Positions 48,801-58,190 of a stretch of 64,000 nt of DNA are shown here, piece by piece. The translations under genes and the position numbers were made by a program. Location of the stretch: NCBI GenBank assembly GCA_004154925.1, contig QJNS01000322.1:1-64000 (forward strand). The letters are read 5' to 3'. The notes beneath the pieces were generated by a model, which saw nothing but the letters and a program-made list of their open reading frames with translations, made no database searches and was not told where the DNA came from. The first letter of the stretch is position 1; every line of letters starts with the position of its first letter. The stretch comes from Monosporascus cannonballus. Lineage: Eukaryota; Ascomycota; Sordariomycetes; Xylariales.

Positions 48801-49024
48801 GTCTCGTTCGAGCTTTCACCATCGGCGAGGATAGGGTCGAAGTTGCTTGTGTTGTCTCGAAGCATGGACAACAGGGCGGCAAAGTGAGCTGCGTCCGACG
48901 CGGCGCCAGGCTCTGGGGTGCCGTCTTCGAACGTGGTTCGGCATAGTTGGATGAAATCGCAAGCGAAGGTTACGACTTGCATCACGTTGGCGACAAGGCT
49001 CAATGTCGAAATCGGGTCAGCCAT
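45842..49024 (-). CDS. NACHT-domain STAND/NLR protein (second of two)
   Basis: A single 1060-codon frame starting MADPISTLSLVANVMQVV, the usual N-terminus of this fungal family. Residues 1-~130 form the helical N-terminal domain (HeLo-like fungal N domain by family knowledge). Residues ~130-240 are charged and coiled-coil-like. NACHT follows, with Walker A GNPGSGKST (291-299), Walker B FCLFLDGLDE (398-407) and sensor SSRPE (434-438). Then comes a DUF7791-like region with GLVHRSAREFLL. The C-terminal ~350 residues show one ankyrin-like trace (IQWLLDDGADPHTAT) but no regular repeats. The architecture parallels the NLR at 30493-32837, same strand, 13 kb away, but that gene has one more intron and ends after the post-NACHT region. 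Likely role: cytosolic sensor in non-self or stress recognition. The frame is intact. Confidence 0.92.
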   Translation of the reverse strand: MADPISTLSLVANVMQVVTFACDFIQLCRTTFEDGTPEPGAASDAAHFAALLSMLRDNTSNFDPILADGESSNETLQARNRLKSLASDLARDTKELQGVLQKVTTTSSGASRRLKAVLAYKLYRKGQIASLEQRIDGTRNVMNSEFLSRICSSTQAAHARSEERYTGLHDDMKQFIDRWSEGKRTMSELVSAEAQATRAHITSEAAQTRARIETLETRLVTRSSRRQAEETQKQILSTLWFREMNERENAIEMASNDTVDWIFSEEPLASGVKCQFVQWLKSDQSIFWVSGNPGSGKSTLMKFLVRDRRTTKYLETRKTPVQICRFFFFELGANALQKQLRGCYRTLLHQILESDTAILESMLQKRPELSKKLSEHDWSLEELSGVLHECLCFGSSAFCLFLDGLDEIVSEERDAVVQQVASLGNLPTVKVCASSRPENLFRRYLGCHPMLRVQDLTYKAIHAYAEDRLKESMGYLHASEKAYQDFLRDLVRGSEGVFLWAVLAIKDLLRSMHNLDTWSMLCKQLEEFPPSLNGLYKQMWEKQNADWPRFKEEAAEIFWLVLNTKGYGFQLLNYLTATHQGLREELWRLIKTQGYYSAEDQMRIFETYEAWLCARSCGLVEIHSRGSVDPFHRSLGLVHRSAREFLLNTDDGRHILSSDRRLEKEKRLAVVNAYRISAYIRAARYLEVPPDLSPKPPVEDLLHSNTASIIFELEEEETHLINQCQEWTPPHSRNPVWAQKIFREAAAAGVVTILSHLRAEWLKFSLPKEVGSTSSLKGVNEVLVHCCTYMSSSGLEMANLRHRVMSSLPALPPNTTFFVFNVLFTLIVAELYRRQFESIQWLLDDGADPHTATPSRSGEFSDFAVFGGTACDLFYIKLFEFLCHQLLMTCDDAQADRAVGAFIEEIEEYRKVLDGHGNGKPATQTINIEFRLREPAGYLDKDGIFSSSRTYSAVFSVHTAWFSGIFDHLGKAGGVNLRTSLGEYDRSDLIRFSYVFPDQSPGERLRLSSSDGADSLAKAFNDWLRERDQMSDNPLGTILEELYHTGQLQRCHSAQSQLQD

Positions 49025-50928
49025 GGTTAAGTAATGAATCGTGGGGACGGTCTGTCAATTGTTGCCCTTGTCCATTGGGTTTAATAAGAAGTGAAATTAT
49101 CCCCAAGTCAATGAACTCATCCTGTGGTCAGATGTTAGACGGGGCATTGGAAACCCCGCCCGCCTCTGCTCGTTATACGCCAATTGGAAGTAACATTGGC
49201 GCGAGGCCTCCGCGATAGCCCCCAAACAGGCTTGGCTACATCGACAGGGGCTGTGTAGCAGGGTTGGAAGGAAATGTAATTATCATGTGCCCTCTCTATT
49301 AAGAATTATTACCTGTTATCGCTGGTAGGCCTCTCATATTCGGTATTTTGGCCGCTGGAGATATAAGGCGGTTTTAATATCACAGCCAGAGTCTGCCTGG
49401 GCCGTATGGAGCCATTGCTGTTATAAACTCGTCAAACGGTTCATTTGCAGGAATTACAGGCCACGATGCGACTATGGCGAGGCTTCCATGGATACATATC
49501 ACTTGCGTCTAGAGGAGCCCGAACTCCACGGGGCACATCTGTTCTGTCACGTTAGCAAGACCTATCGGGGACTATACCGGTATATGGTTATATAATTCTC
49601 GAACCATTAGGACGGTTCGAGGGACTTTCTTTCGGAGTTCAACAACACTACACAGCGTATCGTCCCCGTCCGTCCACCGCGCCGCTATCACCCGACAACG
49701 TTTCCTACTTAGCCTAGCGTGGTTATGCATCGAGCCAAATGCCCTCTCGTAGTTCTGCCCGCTCTAGACGACAACGAGCTCCCGGCGCGGGCTGACGACA
49801 GGGTAGCGCCCCAGATCTAAGGGGACCTTTACATGTGAATGAATGCGCCACAACCCCCAAGGGTACGGCGGTGGCGGTCGTCATAATATGCACGAAGGCC
49901 TCCAGGAGAATAAGGCTATCACAGTCTCCCTCCAACCGTTAGGTAGCTCTGCCGAGGTCAACAACACATACATCCTGCATCGTACTCTCGTCTCATACCT
50001 CCCCTCCTTTTTCACCACCCGAACAGTCCCCGCTGACTATGTAGACACACCAGATATATCAACACCAGGAACTGACCGCACAGCAAAGCCGACAGGCGTT
50101 AGACAAGCATTCCCAAGGCTTCGGGCTGTAATATAGCACCCGATCATCACAGAAGCCTCTGTGACGCGCTACCTTCGCTCACCCTCCCTGACCCTACCAT
50201 AGACCAGATAAGAACCTTCGTGATCCCGGAAATCCTACCCAGATAGAACTACAGCCGACCCAAGGCCCAACTCGTGTCCCAATGGCTGTTTAGCTGTGAC
50301 AAGTCTTAATACCTAGAAGACGCCGGGAACTTGAATCACGCATCCGTAGCAGCCACGACGAAGAATCTTCTTCTCGCAGGAGGGACCGCTCTAAGCATTT
50401 GGTACATTGCAATTCTAGTCATCCCACAAGTTACCTGTCTCTTGTCGACGTTGATGAGCTCACGTGTGCGGGAAAGGGACACAAGCGATATCAGAAGCAC
50501 CAGTTCATTGCAACTTCTCGAGCTAACATTCCGTTCCATAGACACTAAGGATAACCGTCATCTGTCCATCTAATACAACGAGGGGTGGAAAAGCAGGTAC
50601 AAATCATAGAGAGTAACTTGTGGGTTTCTTGGGAATAAGTATCATAACGTCATGATAACGAACCGCAAATCGCAAACTGCCCTTCCGGCACTGACCACCC
50701 CGGGGATTCCTTGTGCTCTAGCCGTATAGATGCGAAACCAATCCCCATATGTTGGTTATCCTTAGCAGAAAGTACCCTGTAACGCCCCTTTCCTTGCCTC
50801 AACGCCTGGTCCACGGCGGTCCAGATTCTCGAAGACACAACTAGCTAACGAGGACTGCCCTCCAGATAGTAGTGCAGCGGAAAATACTCCGAGTCAGTAT
50901 CTTACACTGGCCAGAGAGGGTTGGCGGT
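49025..50928. other. Intergenic between the second NLR and the FHA gene
   Basis: No supported gene; several sub-100-codon frames without features. Composition is normal and not RIPed. Confidence 0.45.
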
Positions 50929-53711
50929 TCAGGCAAAAGAAGGAGCGCTCATGATCAAAGCTGAGAGCACACCAGCTCCGCCAAGAGCAACGCAAGCCGC
51001 CACTTCAGCAAAGCGGCGCCTCTTTGCCGGTCGGATAATAGTTTGCTGGATAGGCTCAGTAGGTAGCTCTTCCAGAGGCACGGGGATAGCGTCAGGTTCC
51101 GGTACAACTGGGCTAGCCGAAGGTTGACGTTCTTGGTCTTTAGTAAAAGCAGTATCGGAATCGGGGCTAACGCTCGGGTCATCATGATGAATAAAGTGAC
51201 CATCGGTGGCGACATCAGCAACGCCATTGGATTCTGTGAATGCATCATCGAAAGACCGCTTTGAGCCTACTGGTGTCTTGGAAACGTTGTCAGGCGTAGC
51301 CGGGGATTCCACAGAAATAGGCATGACATCCTCCTCCATTTGCTCATGTTCCGGCTCTTGAGCTAACAAGTCTTGGATCTGGACACGTTTGACATTCTGG
51401 TCTGTCTTATTCTCCATTGCGAGCTTACTTTGATGGAACGTATAAGCACTGGTCATGTCGAGTTCGGGGCTCTGAAGCCGAGTTCGTTGAGTCGGCGACG
51501 CAGAAAAGCCTGACACGGGACTGTTGATGAACATGTCGCCGGACGCAGACCATGCGGAACCGTGCATAATCAACGCTCGCTGGTAGGCTGCAGCTTCGTG
51601 ACCCAGGGGTGCAGGATCCATGAGCTTTCGAGAGCTAGCCGTCTGGGAAGGATCGGCCAAGCTCGTAACGCCTGTCTTATTCGGTGTGTTGGCTTTGACG
51701 CCTGGGTTGAAAGAGTACATGGCCGGAGCCCTCTGGGTGGGCGCCTCGTAGGCCTCCTTACTCCCAAACAGAGGTTCTCGGACCGCAGACGCGGCGGGTG
51801 ATGAATGGGAACCCATGAAGGCTGCCTTGTTCCCCTCCCGAGCCGCAAAGTACTCAAATTTACCCGTCTTAGTGCCGAGCGCCAGGGCTGTATATGTATG
51901 ACAGGGTGGATCGAATGGTAGGGCCTTAGCCATAGCAGCATCGGAGGGGCTTGGCGCTCTGGGCTGAGTCATGATAGATTCCTTCGTATGTCGAACATCG
52001 TCGGATGCACTGGCAGCAGCGAGCTCACACATCGGCTTATTCGGTTCTGCCACAATAGGGGGTGAAGGCATTGAATCAAGATGTGCGGAATCTTCGAGTT
52101 CCTCGCTTGACGATCGGGAACTTTCTTTGAAGTAAGGGGTACTGTGAAGATCTGCCAGAAAAGTGTCAGTACAGACGAACAGATCCAGGGATGTGGAAGC
52201 CATGCCTTCGTCATCATCATTGTCGTGATACTCCATCTCATACTCAATCTCATGAGACACGCCATACTCGTCATTGATTTCTGAAGTTGGCGAGTCCTCC
52301 TCTCCCATGTTGCTCTCTTCGCTACTCGAGTAGTCGACAGACTCCTCTGTTATGAGAGATTCGTCCTCCGAGTCAGTGAGATTAATATCAACTTCTTCGC
52401 TCCCCAGTCCGCAGGACTCGGATTCGGACGCAACCGAGGGCTCATCCAAGTCGCCATATTTGGCGAAGCTGGGTCCACCCTGAGCTTGGGTGATGTTTTT
52501 GGGCGCTTGGGGCTCGGCATTGTCATCTGCAACAATAGGAGCGGCGAGCTCAGCCGCAATCACAGGTCTAAGTTCCAGACGGGGTACTTCAGAAATCATC
52601 TGCTCCGGAGCAAAGCTGGAAACGGATATCGATCTAACCGGCTCACTAGATTGTCGGCGGGTGTGGGGTGAAGCAGAGGATTGGCGCGGTACCGGACCTG
52701 TCCGAGGTTCACCGTTATGCTCGGGCTCTGATGTCAAGTCAATGAAATCTGATCTCATGACGTTGTGGGATGTAACGCTCGGCTGAATGCGAGTGCTGCC
52801 GACATTCTGTGAAGAAGGCGGGTCGAAATCATTTTGTGTAAGGTCAATCGGCGAACCGCAGCTGGCGCCTTCATAAAACGGGGTTGGGGGGCGGCGTTTG
52901 TACTGCTGTGGGAGCAGCATACCTGTTTCAATGACGCTGTCATCCTCGCTCTGGAGGTCGTCATCGTCATAATCGTCGCCTGGGACGCAGACGGAAAAGC
53001 AGCGGGTCGAAGCCGCTTCGCTTCGATTCTGTTGGGAGGGATTGTAACTATATGTATCTGGTGAGTATCCGAACTCGCGCCAATGCAGCCACAAGCTTAC
53101 CTCTCCATAGTCTCTTCCTGGATCAAGACGTCCACGCAACAGGGGGGAAACGTCTCCTTGTGTCGGTAGACGTCAATACCGAATCGCAGAGTGTCGCCGG
53201 ATTCCAACTTGGTGAGGTGTCCTCGGGCAAGCTTGATCTCATTACCTAGGCCGTCGCCGCGTTTATGGAAAGTGCCGTGGAGGGAATTAACGTCCTTAAT
53301 GTAGACGGCCTAGAACGGGGAATTAGCACGTACTTGGTACCGGAAGAGACTTTGCGCTATTGGAGTTACCTTTGGGCTTTTATCGAATTCGACACTAAGT
53401 TCAGCATGTTCACGGGACATGACCGGGCTGTCGAACCAAGCATTATCTGCGGCGGCGACAAAACCCTTGGAGGAAACCTTGGACGCACGGCCGATGGCGA
53501 TGGTAGGATTTTGTCGAGTGAAAGTTAGCCGACGCTCGGGTTCAACAAATTGAGGACCGGGAGCGCTGGCGGCTAGGATCACGACGACTAGAAATTCCAT
53601 ATACATTAGAGCGTGCCCAGCAAACATAGATGGGGTCGGTCCTGCTGGAACGCAAGATGTGTACGAACCTTGACCCCCATCGAGGGCAGATGATGAGTCA
53701 GAAGACGCCAT
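50929..53711 (-). CDS. FHA-domain protein with SUMO-interaction-like motifs and predicted C-terminal tail anchor
   Basis: I reconstruct four exons: 53669-53711, 53370-53587, 53101-53309 and 50929-53047, totalling 862 codons. Introns are 81 bp (GTTCGT..TAG), 60 bp (GTAACT..TAG) and 53 bp (GTAAGC..TAG). Residues ~25-140 form an FHA domain: RRLTFTRQNPTIAIGRAS, VMSREHAELSVEF, VYIKDVNSLHGTF and a LESGDTLRFG strand, including the phosphothreonine-binding GR, SREH and NS positions. The long middle is acidic and disordered, with IDLT cores followed by acids at residues ~224 and ~259 and INLTDSEDE at ~375. Near the end, RPAKRRR precedes a ~20-residue hydrophobic segment (FAEVAACVALGGAGVLSALI) and a short tail, suggesting a tail-anchored protein, perhaps at the nuclear envelope or ER. 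It is comparable to fungal FHA/tail-anchor proteins; relation to Far9/Far10 of the STRIPAK complex is possible but unproven, as I see no long coiled coil. Confidence 0.82.
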
Positions 53712-56700
53712 ACTGCGGTATGGTTCCGAAGTGATACACTCGTTTGTCGGTGATGGGAAGCGACCCAGAGGTCGACACCCGGATAATGCTCAGGATATGT
53801 GTTGTAATTAGAAGAAGGTATCGGGACACCGAATATCAAGGTGTAAGTCGTCAATTAAGGTCGACCGGGATTTCACCAAGGCGACACCTCCGCTGAAGGA
53901 TGTCAACGGTACCTCGCGTCGGAGATGGTGAGAAGGACGTGAACGGCCAAACTTTAGTAAGGCCTAGAAGGCTAATTAGATGCCGGCATCGAGGAAGATA
54001 TGGAAGAGCCCGATAGGAAGGCCGTTAGGGCCAGAGCCTAGAAATGTGAGAAGTGTGGAAAGTAGAGTATGGAGGAAGAGCGTTTTGAATACCAAAGATC
54101 AAAACGGGGCATGAAGAAGGAGGGTATGGTATGGATGGGGAAGGTGAATTTGGAGACACGACTGCTGTTGAGGGTGTGCGTCTGAAATAAAATGAGGCTT
54201 GAGGTTTGAAGGTTTGAAGGTTCTGGGTTAAGGTTACGTTGGAAGATGGAAGTGGGAGGGGGGAAGCTCCGGTTGTCAATGGGGTGAAGAATGGTACCAA
54301 TAGGCAGCTGGCAGAAGGAGTCCTCCTACTCAGGTGTGTACGTTGGCATGTGCGGTGGTTTGCTTTAGGTGGGCACGGACTTTAAGGATCTTTGCTGACT
54401 ACATGCGGTCCAGCAGTCGAAAGGATATCAATCTTCACATAATGATTGCTCCATTACTAACTACTGCCTACGTTTCGAGTTCAATAATGAGTGATTGTTT
54501 GCGAGGACGTTTAGGCACGGACATGCCTTCATATCGAGGGGAAGGTGGGGCAGAATGTGTCAGAGGGTTAGGTAGAGGGAGGGCTACTCTGCGCTATCTT
54601 TAGCGCTACGGGGCTGCTGGGGCCTCTGGCAGCCTGATAAGCGCCCTATCGGTGCGCGAGTACGGGGTGCCGGGGTATGTGTGGATATCAGGCAGGCTGC
54701 CATGCTAGCTCCCGGGCAAAGCTTGGAGAAGGGCTAGGTATTCTCTATTTCACGGTTTTAATTAAAGCTACCTAATTTCGAGGACCTATTGCCTTCGTGT
54801 AACTCTATATCCGATGTAGGACTCCGGATTATTAGGTCAATATACAGATATTGAAATCCCATGCGGCCATCCGTGTTAGGTACTACTTATTATTCCGAGT
54901 TGGCCGGGGCTGTGCTGTAAGTTCAAACTACCTAGGTTATCCTAGGTGACAACTTATAGTGCATGCAGTACGATAAGCCTAGGAAGGCTGCTTAGTGGGG
55001 TTCGGGCACAGCCATTATTCTACCCCACCATCCGTCTTCAATATACATGAGCCACTTAGAGAGGTATTACTTAGATGGAGAGGTAAAGTTCAGAAAGGGG
55101 TTGTGTAGCAGTGGAAAATTCACGATGAGACCTCCAGCTGTCGATCAGTGGGGTGTGCTGGCTCGATTTAAAATGTTTCCAAGAGTCTGTATGGATAGTG
55201 AGAGCTTTTGGAATCTGCCACTTAGTCGAGGTCATCTGCATCCGGGATCGCGTATAAAAAGTAAGGTTGGCGGGTTAGCCTCACCCTGGAGAGCCGACAA
55301 GGACGCCAGCAATCGGTTCGCATACCATCACTTGGGCCTTTTGCGTGAATTTCTAGCTCTTGATGGGGTTATCGCTTCATACAACCCGGGCGAACATTTG
55401 CCAAATGGCGGGAACATAAAATCTCTGGTGCTCCATACGCTCGGATAAAAGGTCCGAGCAAGTAGTAAGTTCCCAGAGAGCTGTTACAGTAGCTTCTCTC
55501 AGTCTCCTACTCTAATCTCCTTCCCAAGGGGCCCCTTTCTTTTCTCTTTTCTTCTTCTTTTTTTCCAACCATCTTCGAGTGTAATTATGTAAATGTGGGA
55601 GGACAGGTCAAGAGATAATTGCCTGGTGTTTGATGATGTTGACACAGACTGCCATGACATCGCAAGACAGAAGATCTCTGAGTTGACCAAAAAGGATTAC
55701 CGATACCGGTATACCTACTAATGCTAGCCTCAGAGATGTAGTAACTTGAGGGCTTTATCACCGATTCAATTAAGACCGGAGGCCACCTCGGTACATATAT
55801 TTTCATATTTGCCTAGGGCATACTTGAGTCCGCCCGGAGCAACAGAGAGGGAATCAATCGACCGACCCGGCAGCCGGGCTGGCTGTGATATCGAATACCA
55901 AAGAGGCATAGTGCCACTTAAAGAGAATGAATCACACGTGAAGCGCAAGCTGCCCACCAGAACGCTGACCATGTGACTTTGCCCGGGCTTGACAGTGTTT
56001 TCCTCTTGCGGGATGTTTCATAGCGCCCGGGGCAATACTCCGCTTTTTGACACATCTGCCCATTTCGGACCTTTTTAGTGAGCAGGTTTTGTGGGCTCAA
56101 TTGCGTAATGACGATGATGCTGTTTGCATCATTATCGTATGTATGTTTTCAGCAGGGACAAGAGACATATATCTCCGTTGTCCACATGCAACCCGCGCTT
56201 CTGTTGTGTCTGACGATGGGAATAATGCTAAAGGCGACAGTGATTGAAGCGCAGCAGGTAGATTACCAAAATCTGAAAGAGGATTCGCTACATTATTAAT
56301 GCGCACTGGCTCCCAATTCATAATTACGAAGACGGCAAATTATTACTTGTGCGTCAAGCGAATTGTCGCACATATAAAACAAACAGCGTCATTCATCATT
56401 TCCCTCTACGTCGTACTTCTATATCCAAAGAATAACTTCTTATACCTGCCCACCTATTGTTCCGGCCCAGGGCAATACCGAACACTGATTTACCTTCTTT
56501 TTCTTTTTACAGATCAGGTTCCATACCTTGCACCTTTGCTTATAGCAACAATATAGTCAGACTTTTTCTAGACTGCCTGTCTTGACTTATCCTCATGGAA
56601 TACGCTGTGCAGAATTCTCCATCATCAATAGTCGGCTTTCATAAGCACACAGCTACTTGATAACAACTTCAACAACCCAAGGTAGACAGACCACTGCGCC

Positions 56701-56759
56701 ATACCACGATATCGATAACGAACTCGTACGAACCTACGTCTCCAGATACATCTGCCATA
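53712..56759. other. 3-kb intergenic region
   Basis: Holds the divergent promoters of the FHA and IFRD genes. A 133-codon plus-strand frame at 55047-55448 has no recognisable domain; I give it low weight. An interrupted inverted repeat lies at 54627-54639 / 54686-54702 (TGGCAGCCTGATA against TATCAGG-CAGG-CTGCCA). Confidence 0.4.
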
Positions 56760-58190
56760 ATGAGAGACTTGCGTAGGAAGATCCTACTTGAGAGCGGCAA
56801 GACCGTCTCCAGAAAGGCGCGCTCGCGACCAGAATCGGCGCGCGGCTCACCCGTGGGCTCGCCAGCACAGTCCCGCGCCAGCTCGCGCGCAGCGAGCCGC
56901 TACGCATCGGAAGAAGAAGACATTAGCGACTCCGAGTACGAAGAAAGCGTCGACAGTTCGGTAATCAACTCGGACGACGGCGAAGACGCGGCGGCAACAT
57001 GGACAGACAGGCTGCAGGATCGCATCGCCGAGCTGCTGGATCGCAAGCGCAGCAGCGCGAAGGGGCGGGAGACGACTTTGATTGCGTACGCGCACCTCAT
57101 ACGACACCATTACGCGGTAGAGCAGATCGAGAACCACTTCCGCGAGCTCATCCCGGCGCTACTGAGGAACATACGAGGCGGCGCTAACTACGAGGAAACG
57201 GTCGCAGCGCTGAAGGCTCTCACCCTAACTATACTATCGACGCAATCCGAAATGGTCTACGACCAGGTCTGGTCGAGCCTGAAGGCCGTCTGCCAGAACT
57301 CTGAAGAAGAATCGGTGAAAGTCGAAGCGATCGAAGCCATGAGCATCGCGACTATGTGCGGTGGTGGTTCGGCCGAGGCAGCAGAAGACCTCCTAGATTT
57401 CCTGATCGAGATCATCGAAAGCGACGGACACAGCGTCGAAGCGCCAGACAATGGACCCGTGGTCTCGGGAGCACTCACAGCGTGGGGTTTCGTAGCGAGC
57501 CATCTCGATGACCTGCAGGACCGAAGCGAGCAGGCACTAGAGGCCTTCACGGAACAGCTCGACAGCACGGACGTGGCAGTACAGATTGCGGCGGGGGCCA
57601 ACATCGCGCTCGTCTTCGAGGCGGCGCGCGAGCACGAGGAGGACGAGGAGGACGGGACGGAGGGCGGGGCGGCGGGGTGGAACCTGCAGTACGACCAGCA
57701 CCGGCTGGTGCAGCGGATGACGGCGCTGACGCGCGAGTCGTCCAAGGCAATCTCGAAGAGGGATCGCAGGCAGCTGCACGCGGGCTTCGCCAGCGTCCTG
57801 ACGTCGCTCGAGCGCGGCAAGGGCCCCGGCTACTCGACGGCGCGCCGCCAGGCCTCGAACCCGCATACGGGCGGCTCCCGCGCCGAGGCGGGGGACTTCG
57901 GCGATGCCGGGTTCCGCGAGTACGGCTACCGCGAGCGCCTGCGCGTCCACAATATCAGCATGGTCGTCGACACCTGGTCGCTGTCGGCCCGCGTCGGCAC
58001 GCTGCGCTCCATCCTCGGTGGCGGCCTCGCCGCACACTACCTCGAGGGGAACCCCGCCGTCCGCGACCTCCTCAGCAGCGCCCACGTCGAGCTCGTCTCG
58101 GCCCCCCGGAGGGGCCCGGCCGACGACTTCGCGACGCCGTCCAAGAAGGCCCGCGGGCCGAAGGCCGCTAGGAGCATGGCAGTTTTTTAA
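56760..58190 (+). CDS. IFRD (interferon-related developmental regulator) family protein
   Basis: A 476-residue single-exon protein. It has a basic, Ser/Arg-rich N-terminus (residues 1-50) with an acidic patch EEEDISDSEYEE, then a long all-helical armadillo-like region (~80-360) starting WTDRLQDRIAELLDRKRSSAKGRE. That is the opening of the IFRD N-terminal domain. The C-terminal IFRD segment is at ~385-440 (REYGYRERLRVHNISMVVDTW). Animal IFRD1/IFRD2 proteins are transcriptional co-regulators or, for IFRD2, ribosome-binding translation repressors; the fungal role is not established. The family is conserved in Pezizomycotina. The start ATG follows a CTGCCATA context and no upstream in-frame ATG is compelling. 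The C-terminus is basic (SKKARGPKAARS). Confidence 0.9.
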   Translation: MRDLRRKILLESGKTVSRKARSRPESARGSPVGSPAQSRASSRAASRYASEEEDISDSEYEESVDSSVINSDDGEDAAATWTDRLQDRIAELLDRKRSSAKGRETTLIAYAHLIRHHYAVEQIENHFRELIPALLRNIRGGANYEETVAALKALTLTILSTQSEMVYDQVWSSLKAVCQNSEEESVKVEAIEAMSIATMCGGGSAEAAEDLLDFLIEIIESDGHSVEAPDNGPVVSGALTAWGFVASHLDDLQDRSEQALEAFTEQLDSTDVAVQIAAGANIALVFEAAREHEEDEEDGTEGGAAGWNLQYDQHRLVQRMTALTRESSKAISKRDRRQLHAGFASVLTSLERGKGPGYSTARRQASNPHTGGSRAEAGDFGDAGFREYGYRERLRVHNISMVVDTWSLSARVGTLRSILGGGLAAHYLEGNPAVRDLLSSAHVELVSAPRRGPADDFATPSKKARGPKAARSMAVF

